A DNA stretch of 64,000 nucleotides from Parvibaculaceae bacterium PLY_AMNH_Bact1 (GTDB taxonomy: Bacteria > Pseudomonadota > Alphaproteobacteria > Parvibaculales > Parvibaculaceae). Shown here piece by piece: positions 1 through 9,195 of the stretch. The stretch covers positions 1,178,001-1,242,000 of the forward strand of contig CP126168.1 of assembly GCA_032881465.1 (NCBI GenBank). Direction: 5' to 3'. A program made the translations under genes and the position numbers. Under the pieces are notes generated by a model. The model was not told the DNA's origin, did no database searches, and saw only the letters and a list, made by a program, of their open reading frames with translations. How positions within the stretch are numbered: the stretch's first letter is position 1; the number at the start of each line of letters is the position of its first letter.

Positions 1-946
1 GCGCATTTGCAATGCCTTCTTCCACTGTCTGCTCGGTTTTCATCTTGCCACTGCTGATGAGCTTGGCCATCTCCGCATAAAAATCCGGAATAATATCGAG
101 ATGGTTCGATACGATGAAGCCTTCCAGCTTCAAGCTCTTGCCGACAATCTGAATGAGGTTATTGGGGCCTGGGCGGGGCTCTTTGTCATTATACTGTTCG
201 ATCATGCCACAAAGCGCGGCGCGACCGTGCGGGTTCATATAGTTGATCGCTGCCTGCAGATGGGCGCCACCCACATTTTCAAAATAGACATCAATGCCTT
301 TGGGGAAGGCATCGCGAACGGCTGCGTCCAGATCACCACAGGTCTTGTAGTTGATGGCTTTGTCGATCCCGGCCACTTCTTCAAGCCATTTGCACTTGTC
401 ATCGGACCCGGCGGAACCCACAACATAGCAGCCATGAGCTTTGGCAAGCTGACAGACAACGGCACCGACAGCGCCGGAGGCTGCTGAGACGAAGACATTC
501 TCGCCATCTTTAAGACCAGCGACTTTGAAAAGGCCGGCATAAGCTGTCATGCCAGGCATGCCGAGCGTGCCGAGGTTCGCTTCAATCGGTCCCATGGCAG
601 GGTCGATCTTGTTCACCATGGTACCGTCGGTCACATAGAACTCCCGCCAGCCATTCATGGAATTGACGTAGTCGCCAACTGCGAAATCCTTATTGTTGGA
701 CTCGATGACTTTCCCGATGCAGCCCCCGTCCATGGTTTCACCAATCTGGAAAGGCGGTACATAGCTCTCCCGATCCATCATACGTCCGCGCATATAGGGG
801 TCGACCGACATCCAGAGGTTCTGCACAAGGAACTCGCCATTGCCAGGTGACGCGACTGGTACCTCGACGACCTGGAAGTCGCTGTCTTTAGGTTCGCCGT
901 CGGGCCGTGCGGCAAGCTGCACCTCTTTGCTGATCATGTTTGACAT
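1..946 (-). CDS. CurA-like NADP-dependent oxidoreductase (3' end outside window)
   Basis: Medium-chain dehydrogenase/reductase of the zinc-free CurA/leukotriene B4 12-hydroxydehydrogenase type, expected to reduce the double bond of enones with NADPH in the cytosol. The start ATG at 946-944 follows an AGGAG at a good distance, giving MSNMISKEVQLAARPDG. About 315 codons are visible; the family is about 335-340 residues, so only the last few residues lie outside the window. The cofactor loop reads VFVSAASGAVGAVVCQLAK, followed by GIDVYFENVGG, both typical of the family. It is the last visible gene of a minus-strand run with the sulfatase and a second CurA-like paralogue. Substrate is unknown. 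Confidence 0.85.
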   Translation of the reverse strand, partial: MSNMISKEVQLAARPDGEPKDSDFQVVEVPVASPGNGEFLVQNLWMSVDPYMRGRMMDRESYVPPFQIGETMDGGCIGKVIESNNKDFAVGDYVNSMNGWREFYVTDGTMVNKIDPAMGPIEANLGTLGMPGMTAYAGLFKVAGLKDGENVFVSAASGAVGAVVCQLAKAHGCYVVGSAGSDDKCKWLEEVAGIDKAINYKTCGDLDAAVRDAFPKGIDVYFENVGGAHLQAAINYMNPHGRAALCGMIEQYNDKEPRPGPNNLIQIVGKSLKLEGFIVSNHLDIIPDFYAEMAKLISSGKMKTEQTVEEGIANA

Positions 947-983
947 ATCTGTCTCCTGTTAGAGTTGTGGTTGATTGGATGGT

Positions 984-2411
984 TCAGTTTCTTGGATCTG
1001 TGTCCCAGGGGATGACGTCTGCGGTCTCGACCATCCATGTAAGGATATGGTCTTTCATTTCCCTGATCTTGTCTTTGTGCGTTGGGTCATTGATGAGATT
1101 GCATTCCTCTAAAGGATCGTTTGTCCGGTCGTAAATCTCATCACTCTCATACAATCGATAAATGTAGGTCCAATCCTGGCTGCGCACGGAGATGGCTTTA
1201 CCAGCGAGGGTTGGGTCTTCCTGCTGCAGTCCCGCTTTGAGATCATAGGGGAAATCGGCCTGTTCTACGAGATCAGCTTCGCCTTGCGTGTAGCCACCCT
1301 CGGAAAAAGCGAGCTCGCGGTGTGGCGTGGTTGGATCAGCAAGAACCGGCTTTAGGCTTTTCCCGAAATGCGTGTGGTTTGCGTCGATGCCCGCATAGTC
1401 GAGCAGGGTGGGGAGCAGGTCGACCATCTCCACCATCGTCTCCGCGGTGCCGCCTTGAGCAACCCCCGGTCCACCGATAATGAGAGGGTTACGTACGAGA
1501 CAATCATCCAGCCCGCTGGTCCATTTTTCCACCTGATCAAAGTCGCCCGCATATTCGCCATGGTCAGTGAAGAAGAGCGTCATCGTGTCGTTGGCCTGAC
1601 CACTGGACTTAAGGGCATCCATCAACCGTCCGAATTGTGCGTCGATGCGCGAAATCATGCCGTAATATGTGGCGACGATCTCGTTCCATTCGTCTTCACT
1701 AAGACGATCACGACCGTGAGCGTCTTTGAGCGTTTGCATGAAACGGGGTTTGGACGAGAGGTCTGCCTGCGCGCGCCGTGGCATGTCGGAGCGATTATGA
1801 AGGCTGAAAAAAGGCTCTTCCACTTCAAAAGGTAGGTGCGGAAAAATCTGCGCAACGAACAGGACCCACGGGCCGTCTGGCGCGTCTTCCAGCCATTGAA
1901 TGGCGGTCTGCAGATTGGCTTCGTCAAGATCAAGAAACGGTCCGTCACCGGTTCCATCCTTGCCCTTGCGCTCTCCATGATAAAAGGCCCGCGCCAAAGC
2001 GTCCTCTCGGGGCGTTTTATCAAACTCGAAAAACATGGACGGGTAGGTGGTGAACCCATGAAAGTCCGTACTTTCCTCGAGCACACCCGGCGCGAATGTA
2101 TCGCCGCGTGCCCCAGCCCAGGCGACGTTGTAGCCCCCATCCTTGAGGAGCTTCAAAAGGTTGGGCTCCCAGGGCTTTATGAGATGGGTGAGCGTACGGT
2201 GGCCGCGTACATGGGGGTACCATCCCGTAAACATGGAAACCCGGCTCGGGCTGCAGACGGAGTTTTGACAATATGCGTTGGTGAAGCGCGTGCCCTTTGC
2301 AGCGAACGCATCCAGATTGGGTGTTTGTACAACTGGGTTGCCAAATGCACCGACGCAGTCAGCGCGTAGCTGATCCGGCATGAAGATCAGGAAATTGGGT
2401 CGTTTGCTCAT
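984..2411 (-). CDS. Sulfatase family hydrolase
   Basis: Alkaline-phosphatase-superfamily sulfatase of 475 residues, expected to hydrolyse sulfate (or phosphonate) esters. The N-terminal MPDQLRAD supplies metal-binding Asp13. CSPSR at residues 53-57 is the core C-x-P-x-R signature in which Cys becomes formylglycine, so activity should need a formylglycine-generating enzyme encoded elsewhere. FFTDHGEYAG gives the later metal-binding Asp-His. No signal peptide is seen, so it is probably cytoplasmic. I chose ATG 2411 (MSKRPNFLIF) because family homology begins there; an upstream in-frame start at 2465 would overlap the preceding gene. It starts 10 bases after the stop of the upstream oxidoreductase, suggesting one operon. 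The substrate cannot be told. Confidence 0.9.
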   Translation of the reverse strand: MSKRPNFLIFMPDQLRADCVGAFGNPVVQTPNLDAFAAKGTRFTNAYCQNSVCSPSRVSMFTGWYPHVRGHRTLTHLIKPWEPNLLKLLKDGGYNVAWAGARGDTFAPGVLEESTDFHGFTTYPSMFFEFDKTPREDALARAFYHGERKGKDGTGDGPFLDLDEANLQTAIQWLEDAPDGPWVLFVAQIFPHLPFEVEEPFFSLHNRSDMPRRAQADLSSKPRFMQTLKDAHGRDRLSEDEWNEIVATYYGMISRIDAQFGRLMDALKSSGQANDTMTLFFTDHGEYAGDFDQVEKWTSGLDDCLVRNPLIIGGPGVAQGGTAETMVEMVDLLPTLLDYAGIDANHTHFGKSLKPVLADPTTPHRELAFSEGGYTQGEADLVEQADFPYDLKAGLQQEDPTLAGKAISVRSQDWTYIYRLYESDEIYDRTNDPLEECNLINDPTHKDKIREMKDHILTWMVETADVIPWDTDPRN

Positions 2412-2421
2412 GAGAGCTGCA

Positions 2422-3435
2422 CTACACGACTTTGACCATTCGCTTGCCGCGATTTTCACCAGCAAGCAATCCGATCAGCGCCGCTGGCGTATTCTCCAAC
2501 CCGTCAATAATGTCTTCCTGCACCTTGATCTTGCCCTCAGCGACCCAGCCTTCCAGATCCTTCAACGCCTTCTCCCGCTCATTGGGGAAGTCAGACATGA
2601 TGAAACCGCGTAGGTTGAGACGCTTGGTGACGATGAGGCCGGGTACGCCGCGCGGTCCTGCAGAGGGTGGGGCACCATCATATTGAGAGACGGCACCGCA
2701 ACAGGCAATGCGGCCAAAATTATTCATGCGGAAGAGGGCAGCTTCCAGAATATCGCCGCCCACATTGTCGAAATAGACATCGATCCCCTGAGGCGCGACA
2801 GCTTTCAGCGCTTTGAAGACTGGCTCGGTCTTGTAGTTCACTGTGGCATCGAACCCGAGTTCGTCTTTCAGCCACTGACATTTCTCATCTGAGCCGGCAA
2901 TGCCGATCACCGTGCAATCAGGCACGGCGGCTTTGGCGATCTGACCCACCAGCGTGCCAACTGAACCCGCAGCGGCAGAAACCAGAATGGTCTCACCAGC
3001 TTTCGGTGTGGCACAATTCAGGAGACCGAAATAGGCAGTGAGGCCAGCAACACCGTAAACACTCAAGAGATGCGTTTTTGGTTCCATCGCGGGCACCTTC
3101 TGCGCCCCTTTTGCGGGAACCGCGGCATAGTCCTGCCAACCTGTGTCGGCAAACACCAGATCGCCAGCCGAGAAATCGGGTGATTTACTGTCAATCACCT
3201 CTGCAATGGCACCGCCAGCCATCACCTGACCTGATTCAACGGCGTCACGATAGGTTGCGCCCTGCATCCAGGCCCGGTTGGCTGCATCAAGGGAGATGTA
3301 GTGGGTCCGCAGCAACAGTGTGCCGTCGTCTGACAACGTTGGCGCCGTTGTTTCGGCCATCTTGAAGTGTTCTGCGCCAAGCTTACCCTTTGGTGTTTCC
3401 ACCAGCAGGATCTGGCGATTTATTGCCTCTGCCAT
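2422..3435 (-). CDS. CurA-like NADP-dependent oxidoreductase
   Basis: Second zinc-free medium-chain reductase (337 residues) of the same family as the gene at 1-946 but clearly diverged. The cofactor loop is ILVSAAAGSVGTLVGQIAK and the family motif GIDVYFDNVGGD follows. Start ATG 3435 (MAEAINRQ) is preceded by GGGGAG at about 8 bases; longer in-frame starts at 3450 and 3516 lack family similarity. It is first in the apparent operon oxidoreductase-sulfatase-oxidoreductase and divergent from nadE; the 180-base gap to nadE should hold both promoters. The pairing with a sulfatase suggests stepwise degradation of a sulfated, unsaturated compound, which is inference only. Confidence 0.87.
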   Translation of the reverse strand: MAEAINRQILLVETPKGKLGAEHFKMAETTAPTLSDDGTLLLRTHYISLDAANRAWMQGATYRDAVESGQVMAGGAIAEVIDSKSPDFSAGDLVFADTGWQDYAAVPAKGAQKVPAMEPKTHLLSVYGVAGLTAYFGLLNCATPKAGETILVSAAAGSVGTLVGQIAKAAVPDCTVIGIAGSDEKCQWLKDELGFDATVNYKTEPVFKALKAVAPQGIDVYFDNVGGDILEAALFRMNNFGRIACCGAVSQYDGAPPSAGPRGVPGLIVTKRLNLRGFIMSDFPNEREKALKDLEGWVAEGKIKVQEDIIDGLENTPAALIGLLAGENRGKRMVKVV

Positions 3436-3615
3436 CCTATTTCTCCCCATTTTTAATGTTTGTTGCCGCCAGCATATAGACAGGACAAAGGGGATGCACC
3501 ACCTGTAAAACCCCATATTCGTTGGGTAAATTGCAGACCCTATTGTTCATGCACGAACAGCAAGCTAGAAACACGTTCCCGATCTGACGAAGAGTTGAGT
3601 CTGAAGCCTTTACCC

Positions 3616-5277
3616 ATGACTGATCAGTTGAAAATAGCCCTCGCCCAATTGAACCCAACCGTGGGCGATATTGCCGGCAATATGGCGAAAGCCCGCGCTG
3701 CCCGAGCTGATGCCGCGGCAAAAGGTGCGGATCTCGTCATGTTCCCAGAGCTTTTTCTGATTGGGTATCCACCGGAAGACCTGGTGTTGAAGCCCTCATT
3801 CCAGGTGGCCGTTGATGAAGCGCTGGCAGATCTCGCGAAAGACACAAGTGATGGCGGCCCTGGTTACCTCATTGGCGCACCGTCCCGCGAAGAGACAGGC
3901 CTTCACAATTCCATGGTCCTGATCGACGGTGGAGAGGTCGTCGGCAAACGCCATAAAATCCATCTGCCAAACTATGGTGTCTTTGATGAACCCCGCGTCT
4001 TTGCACCCGGCAGTATGCCAGGACCCTTGCCGTTCAGAGGTGTGCGCTTAGGGGTTCCCGTCTGCGAAGACATCTGGTTTGAAGATGTGACGGAATGTTT
4101 GGAAGAGACCGGCGCTGAGATGCTGCTGGTGCCCAACGGCTCACCTTTTGACACTGCTAAGCACGATGCACGCATGCAGCACTGTGTTGCCCGGATCAAC
4201 GAGACCGGATTGCCACTCGTCTATCTCAACCAAATCGGCGGCCAGGACGAGCTTGTATTTGATGGCGCGTCGTTCGTGTTGAACAGCGACCTGTCCTTGG
4301 CCGCGCAAATGCCGGCCTGGATAGAAACTGTCCTTGTGACCACCTGGTCCCGCGAAGGCAGTGGTTGGGTCTGCGCCAAGGAAGCCGCTGCACAAATCCC
4401 GGATGGAGATGAGGCGATCTACAATGCCTGTGTCTTGGGTCTCCGCGACTATGTCACCAAGAACCGTTTTCCTGGTGTGGTGCTCGGCCTATCTGGCGGT
4501 GTCGACTCGGCGATCTGTGCGGCCATGGCCGTCGATGCGCTCGGCGCTGACAAAGTGCACTGCGTCATGCTGCCTTACAAATACACAGCCGATGAAAGCG
4601 TGAGCGATGCGGAGCAATGCGCTGCCGCACTTGGTGTGCGTTATGACAGCGTGCCCATCGAAGGGCCGGTGAAGGGCTTTCTTGAAGCGCTTGACCCCAT
4701 GTTCGCCAACACACAATCTGATACGACGGAAGAAAACCTTCAGTCACGGACCCGCGGCACCATCCTCATGGCACTGTCGAATAAGTTTGGCAGCATGGTG
4801 GTGACCACCGGCAACAAGTCGGAAGTGTCGGTCGGGTATGCTACCCTCTATGGCGACATGAATGGCGGCTACAACCCGATCAAGGATCTCTACAAACTTC
4901 AGGTGTTTGCACTCTGTCGTTGGCGGAACGCAAACAAGCCGTCAATTGGTCTTGGCCCAGACGGTGAAGTGATACCGGTCAACATCATCACCAAGCCTCC
5001 GTCGGCAGAACTTCGTGAAGATCAAAAGGACGAAGACTCCTTACCTCCTTATGAGGTGCTCGACGACATTCTCGAATGCCTGGTTGAGAAAGAAATGCCC
5101 TTTGAGGACATTGTCGAACGCGGTCACGACCGGGACCTTGTGAAACGCATCGAGCATCTGCTCTACGTTGCAGAATACAAACGACGTCAGGCGGCACCGG
5201 GCGTGAAGATCACGTCGCGCAATTTCGGGCGCGATCGTCGCTATCCCATCACCAACGGTTATCGCGACGCGCGGTAA
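3616..5277 (+). CDS. nadE: Glutamine-dependent NAD+ synthetase
   Basis: Two-domain NAD synthetase (553 residues) making NAD from deamido-NAD, ATP and glutamine-derived ammonia. The N-terminal nitrilase-type glutaminase domain shows its triad: Glu45 (FPELFLIGYPPEDL), Lys114 (RHKIHLPNYGVFDE) and Cys150 (GVPVCEDIWF). The C-terminal synthetase domain carries the PP-loop SGGVDS at residues 293-298 and TTGNKSE further on. Length matches the family. ATG 3616 gives MTDQLKIALAQLNP, the usual N-terminus; the open frame extends back to 3460 without similarity. gltX follows after 8 bases, so the two are likely co-transcribed. Confidence 0.97.
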   Translation: MTDQLKIALAQLNPTVGDIAGNMAKARAARADAAAKGADLVMFPELFLIGYPPEDLVLKPSFQVAVDEALADLAKDTSDGGPGYLIGAPSREETGLHNSMVLIDGGEVVGKRHKIHLPNYGVFDEPRVFAPGSMPGPLPFRGVRLGVPVCEDIWFEDVTECLEETGAEMLLVPNGSPFDTAKHDARMQHCVARINETGLPLVYLNQIGGQDELVFDGASFVLNSDLSLAAQMPAWIETVLVTTWSREGSGWVCAKEAAAQIPDGDEAIYNACVLGLRDYVTKNRFPGVVLGLSGGVDSAICAAMAVDALGADKVHCVMLPYKYTADESVSDAEQCAAALGVRYDSVPIEGPVKGFLEALDPMFANTQSDTTEENLQSRTRGTILMALSNKFGSMVVTTGNKSEVSVGYATLYGDMNGGYNPIKDLYKLQVFALCRWRNANKPSIGLGPDGEVIPVNIITKPPSAELREDQKDEDSLPPYEVLDDILECLVEKEMPFEDIVERGHDRDLVKRIEHLLYVAEYKRRQAAPGVKITSRNFGRDRRYPITNGYRDAR

Positions 5278-5285
5278 GGAATAAA

Positions 5286-6632
5286 ATGACTGCTTGTCTT
5301 AGATTTGCGCCGAGTCCAACCGGCACCATTCATGTCGGCAATGTTCGTACGGCCTTGTTCAACTGGCTGCTGGCGAAGAAGGAAGGCGGTTCTTTCATTC
5401 TGCGTCTGGACGACACAGATACAGAACGCTCTACACAGGAATATGCCGACAAGATTGTGGCTGATATGGCCTGGCTCGGTCTGACGCACGACAAGACCTT
5501 CCGCCAGTCTGACCGGTTTGACCGATATGCAGAGATGGTTGAAAAGCTGAAAGCCGATGGCCGGCTCTATCCCTGCTACGAAACACCAGATGAGCTGGAC
5601 CGCAAACGCAAACGCCAGCTGGGTCGCAAGCTGCCACCTGTCTATGACCGCGCAGCGCTCAATCTGACCGATGACGAAAAAGCGGCCTTTGAAGCAGAAG
5701 GGCGTCAGCCCCATTGGCGCTTCAAGCTCGATCCGGAAGTCGTAGAGTTCGATGATCTCTTTTTGGGGCAGGTTAAGGTCGATACGAAGAGCCTGTCGGA
5801 CCCGATCCTCATCCGCGGCGACGGCTCCTATCTTTATACATTGCCAAGCGTCGTCGACGATATTGATATGGAGATCACCCATATTGTGCGCGGTGAAGAT
5901 CACGTGACCAACACAGGTGCGCAGGTGCAGGTGTTCCGGGCACTGGGCGCGGAGCCACCTATCTTTGGACATCACTCCTTGTTGCTCAATGAAGAGGGCC
6001 AGCCGCTTTCCAAACGCCTTCGCGGCGAATACTCAATTGAAGCGCTTCGCGATGCCGGGTTTGAACCTATGGCCGTGACGTCGTTCCTCGCGAAGCTTGG
6101 CACATCAGATGCAGCTATTGCCCGATCAGACCTGAAAGTCTTGGCAGACGAGTTTGAGCCAGGTGAGGTAGGGCGCTCAGGCCATCGGTTTGACAAGAAA
6201 GAACTGGAACGCGTTAACGCAGCGCTCATGCACATGACACCCTTCGAAAGGGTGTCTGACCGTTTGGCAGAGCGGGGCATTGACGGCGGCGCTGACTTCT
6301 GGGACGCAGTTCGCCCCAATCTCACACTCTTTGATGGGGTGGCGGAGTGGTGGCACGTCGCCCATGGGCCCGTTGAGCCGGTCATCGAAGCTGAAGATGC
6401 TGACTTCATCACAGCAGCTGCGGCGGCACTACCATTGGAGCCTTGGGATGAAACCACCTGGAAGGCCTGGACAGGCACGCTGAAGCAAGAAACCGGACGG
6501 AAAGGTAAGGGGCTCTTCATGCCGCTGAGGCTGGCGCTCACTGGTCTTCGCCATGGACCTGAGCTCGCAAACCTGCTACCTCTTCTTGGGCGCGACCGCG
6601 CGTTGGCTCGCTTGGGCGGGCAGAAGGCTTGA
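5286..6632 (+). CDS. gltX: Glutamyl-tRNA synthetase
   Basis: Class I aminoacyl-tRNA synthetase (448 residues) charging tRNA with glutamate. The HIGH-type motif appears as TIHVGNVRTALFNW near residue 15 and the KMSKS-type loop as QPLSKRLRGEYS near residue 240. DDTDTERS is the glutamate-binding stretch. Alphaproteobacteria often carry two GltX paralogues, one favouring tRNA-Gln for the transamidation route; this shorter protein could be either. It follows nadE with an 8-base gap. Confidence 0.93.
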   Translation: MTACLRFAPSPTGTIHVGNVRTALFNWLLAKKEGGSFILRLDDTDTERSTQEYADKIVADMAWLGLTHDKTFRQSDRFDRYAEMVEKLKADGRLYPCYETPDELDRKRKRQLGRKLPPVYDRAALNLTDDEKAAFEAEGRQPHWRFKLDPEVVEFDDLFLGQVKVDTKSLSDPILIRGDGSYLYTLPSVVDDIDMEITHIVRGEDHVTNTGAQVQVFRALGAEPPIFGHHSLLLNEEGQPLSKRLRGEYSIEALRDAGFEPMAVTSFLAKLGTSDAAIARSDLKVLADEFEPGEVGRSGHRFDKKELERVNAALMHMTPFERVSDRLAERGIDGGADFWDAVRPNLTLFDGVAEWWHVAHGPVEPVIEAEDADFITAAAAALPLEPWDETTWKAWTGTLKQETGRKGKGLFMPLRLALTGLRHGPELANLLPLLGRDRALARLGGQKA

Positions 6633-6819
6633 ATTTGGACACGAATGGCGAGACCGATCCGATGAACATCATCAACGCGATCATTACTAAGGGTCTGATT
6701 ATCAGCGGCTAACAGCATTGGCCGCCGCCGTTCGAGCACGTTTTCTTCAGAAATTCAGACGTTAAGAACCGGCCGGTGGCGACACAGGGAACACGGTTGG
6801 GCGGACATGTGTCCGTTGA

Positions 6820-6864
6820 GCATTTTCAGCAAAAGTGTGTAGCGGTTTTGCGGTTCGAAAATGC
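6820..6864. repeat. REP-like palindromic element upstream of cimA
   Basis: A nested inverted repeat: GCATTTTC (6820-6827) pairs with GAAAATGC (6857-6864), and inside it GCAAAA (6829-6834) pairs with TTTTGC (6846-6851). The pattern (GAGCATTTTC, purine-rich AAAAGTG, GCGGTTTTGCG, GAAAATGC) strongly resembles the dispersed intergenic palindrome of Rhizobiales genomes. It ends 22 bases before the cimA start, so it lies in the leader or promoter. Only one copy was seen in this window. Confidence 0.65.
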
Positions 6865-6886
6865 GATCAACAAATGGACAAATAAA

Positions 6887-8530
6887 ATGAGCAAAGAACG
6901 GCTTTATCTCTTCGACACCACATTGCGCGATGGCGCGCAGACGCAAGGCGTGGATTTCTCTGTCGAGGACAAGCGGCTCATTGCGGGCCTTCTGGATAAG
7001 CTCGGGCTGGATTATGTGGAAGGCGGCTATCCCGGCGCTAATCCCACGGATACTGATTTCTTCTCCAACGATCCAGGCCTGAAGCACGCGACGTTTACCG
7101 CCTTTGGCATGACCAAACGGGCCGGCCGGTCCGCAGACAATGACCCGGGCCTTGCCGCCATTCTCGACAGCTCAGCCTCTGCCGTTTGCTTGGTGGCAAA
7201 GAGCTGGGACTTCCATGTGGATGTGGCGCTCGGCATCACCAATGATGAAAATCTGGAGACCATCACAGATAGCGTGCGTGCGATCATTGCCCGTGGCCGC
7301 GAGGCCATGATCGACTGTGAGCACTTCTTCGATGGCTATAAGGCAAATCCGGACTATGCGCGGGCCTGCGTGAAGGCGGCGCTCGACGAAGGCGCGCGCT
7401 GGGCGATCCTCTGCGACACGAATGGAGGCACGCTGCCTCATGAGGTGGAGCAGATCGTGACGGATCTCACGAAGGACTTCCCCGGTGACCGCCTCGGCAT
7501 TCACTGCCACAATGATACAGAAAACGCGGTTGCCAATACGCTGGCGGCGGTGCGCGCAGGGGTGCGGCAGATCCAGGGCACGCTCAATGGTCTTGGGGAG
7601 CGCTGCGGCAATGCCAATATGGTGTCGCTCATTCCAACGCTCTTGTTGAAGCCGGAGTATGCCGATCGTTTTGAGATCGGTGTCAGAGAGGAGCAGCTCA
7701 AAGACATCACCCATGTATCACGTACGCTGGATGAGCTATTGAACCGGGCACCGGATCGATATGCTCCATATGTGGGCGAGAGTGCTTTCGCGTCTAAAGC
7801 AGGTATCCACGTTTCCGCCATCCTGAAAAACCCAGCGACCTACGAGCATGTAGAGCCAGAAAGTGTTGGCAACAAGCGTCACATCTCAGTCTCTGATCAG
7901 TCCGGGCGGTCCAACGTTCTGGCGCAGTTTGAAGCCGCGGGCATCGACGTTGACAGCAAGGACCCGCGCATCAACCGCCTGCTGGATGAAGTTAAAGAAC
8001 GTGAATATCTTGGCTACTCCTATGACGGCGCAGAAGCATCCTTCGAGCTATTGGCGCGCCGCATGCTGGGCCAGGTGCCGGAATATTTCACGGTCAACTC
8101 TTTCCGGGTACTTATCGAACGTCGCTACAATGCGGTGGGAGAGCTGGTCACCGTGTCGGAAGCAACGGCCAAAGTAGTCGTAGATGGGGAACAGTTCATT
8201 TCCGTGGGCGAGGGGAATGGCCCGATCAATGCTCTCGATGAAGCGCTCCGCAAGGATCTCGGCAAGTACCAGTCCTATATCGACGAAATCCGTCTGGTGG
8301 ACTTTAAGGTGCGTATCCTCACTGGCGGCACTGAGGCCGTCACCCGCGTGTTGATCGAAAGCGCAGATGCCGCTGGTAACCGTTGGTTCACAGTGGGCGT
8401 TTCTCCCAACATTGTGGATGCATCCTTCCAGGCACTAACAGACAGCATCACCTACAAACTGTTACGCGATGGCGCACCCGCGCCCTTGTCGTCCGACAGT
8501 CAGGCAACGCTCAAACAACCCGGACGCTGA
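6887..8530 (+). CDS. cimA: Citramalate synthase
   Basis: Member of the isopropylmalate/citramalate synthase family (547 residues), condensing pyruvate with acetyl-CoA to citramalate, the first step of a threonine-independent isoleucine route. LYLFDTTLRDGAQ opens the HMGL-type TIM barrel; HCHNDTENAVANTLAAV holds the metal-binding His-x-His, followed by the GLGERCGNAN glycine loop. The C-terminal part from about residue 410 has the LeuA-type allosteric domain (VRILTGGTEAVTRVLIES). The length fits TIGR00977-type CimA rather than LeuA. ATG 6887 (MSKERLY) is the family start; an earlier GTG at 6776 would read through the palindromic repeat. Confidence 0.9.
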   Translation: MSKERLYLFDTTLRDGAQTQGVDFSVEDKRLIAGLLDKLGLDYVEGGYPGANPTDTDFFSNDPGLKHATFTAFGMTKRAGRSADNDPGLAAILDSSASAVCLVAKSWDFHVDVALGITNDENLETITDSVRAIIARGREAMIDCEHFFDGYKANPDYARACVKAALDEGARWAILCDTNGGTLPHEVEQIVTDLTKDFPGDRLGIHCHNDTENAVANTLAAVRAGVRQIQGTLNGLGERCGNANMVSLIPTLLLKPEYADRFEIGVREEQLKDITHVSRTLDELLNRAPDRYAPYVGESAFASKAGIHVSAILKNPATYEHVEPESVGNKRHISVSDQSGRSNVLAQFEAAGIDVDSKDPRINRLLDEVKEREYLGYSYDGAEASFELLARRMLGQVPEYFTVNSFRVLIERRYNAVGELVTVSEATAKVVVDGEQFISVGEGNGPINALDEALRKDLGKYQSYIDEIRLVDFKVRILTGGTEAVTRVLIESADAAGNRWFTVGVSPNIVDASFQALTDSITYKLLRDGAPAPLSSDSQATLKQPGR

Positions 8531-8534
8531 TCAG

Positions 8535-9122
8535 TCACTGCTTTGCGGATAGGCCAGTAATCAGCTGCCGGATCGACGCCTCTAGGTCCTTCTGAGACAC
8601 TCGTTTGCCACCGTGCAAGGCAACCAATGCTGCCTCAGCCAGCACGGCGTTTAGGAAGCGTGCTGCAATTTCGATTGAAGGCACATCTATCTCTCCCGCC
8701 TCTGATGCTGCTTTCAGTCCAGCGCTCATGAGGCCGAGGCTCGTTGCTGCTTCCAGGTCTCGCGCTCGCTCCCAGCCCAGCACCTGCGGTGCCTGATCAA
8801 TCAGGATCGCGGCAATCTGGGGCTTGCGGACTTCCTTGAGCCAGGAGAGGCAGGCATTGATCAGGCTCTCAAGCGGTGAATCAGATGCCTTCGCAGCCTT
8901 TCCCGAGCGTTGGATGGCGCCATCAGAGGTGGAGACAAAAACCGCCTCAAACACATCCCGCTTAGTGGGGAAGTGATAGTACATCGCCCCCCGACTCACT
9001 CCAGCCGCAGCCAGTATGTCCTCCGTTGAGGTTCCATCAAACCCTTGATTTACAAAGAGTTTTTCGGCTGATGTGATGAGGGAGGCGCGCGTTGCCGCGC
9101 GTCTTTCTGATTGAGTTGCCAT
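8535..9122 (-). CDS. TetR/AcrR-family transcriptional repressor
   Basis: One-domain TetR regulator of 195 residues. The helix-turn-helix occupies about residues 28-60 (TSTEDILAAAGVSRGAMYYH), followed by FPTKRDVFEAVF, the usual end of the DNA-binding domain; the remaining helices form the ligand domain. It is divergent from the NTF2-like gene at 9196 and the two share a 73-base intergenic region containing a near-ideal operator at 9153-9181. Autoregulation and control of the neighbour are therefore likely. The ligand is unknown. Its 3' end faces cimA with only 4 bases between stop codons. Confidence 0.93.
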   Translation of the reverse strand: MATQSERRAATRASLITSAEKLFVNQGFDGTSTEDILAAAGVSRGAMYYHFPTKRDVFEAVFVSTSDGAIQRSGKAAKASDSPLESLINACLSWLKEVRKPQIAAILIDQAPQVLGWERARDLEAATSLGLMSAGLKAASEAGEIDVPSIEIAARFLNAVLAEAALVALHGGKRVSQKDLEASIRQLITGLSAKQ

Positions 9123-9152
9123 AAACCCACTTTACATCAACTCTCTGCAAAG

Positions 9153-9181
9153 ATAAAAACCGACAGACAGTCGGTTTTTAT
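9153..9181. promoter_or_regulatory. Probable TetR operator
   Basis: Perfect inverted repeat with 12-base arms (9153-9164 and 9170-9181) around a 5-base spacer AGACA; the core is ACCGAC-N5-GTCGGT. It lies between the divergent tetR and NTF2-like starts, 31 bases from the first and 14 from the second, where a bound dimer would block both promoters. Confidence 0.8.
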
Positions 9182-9195
9182 ATTGGAGAAAATTG

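Noticed and set aside
5259-5975. 238-codon minus-strand frame over gltX
   Set aside because: Antisense to an obvious glutamyl-tRNA synthetase; Cys/His-rich random composition and no family resemblance.
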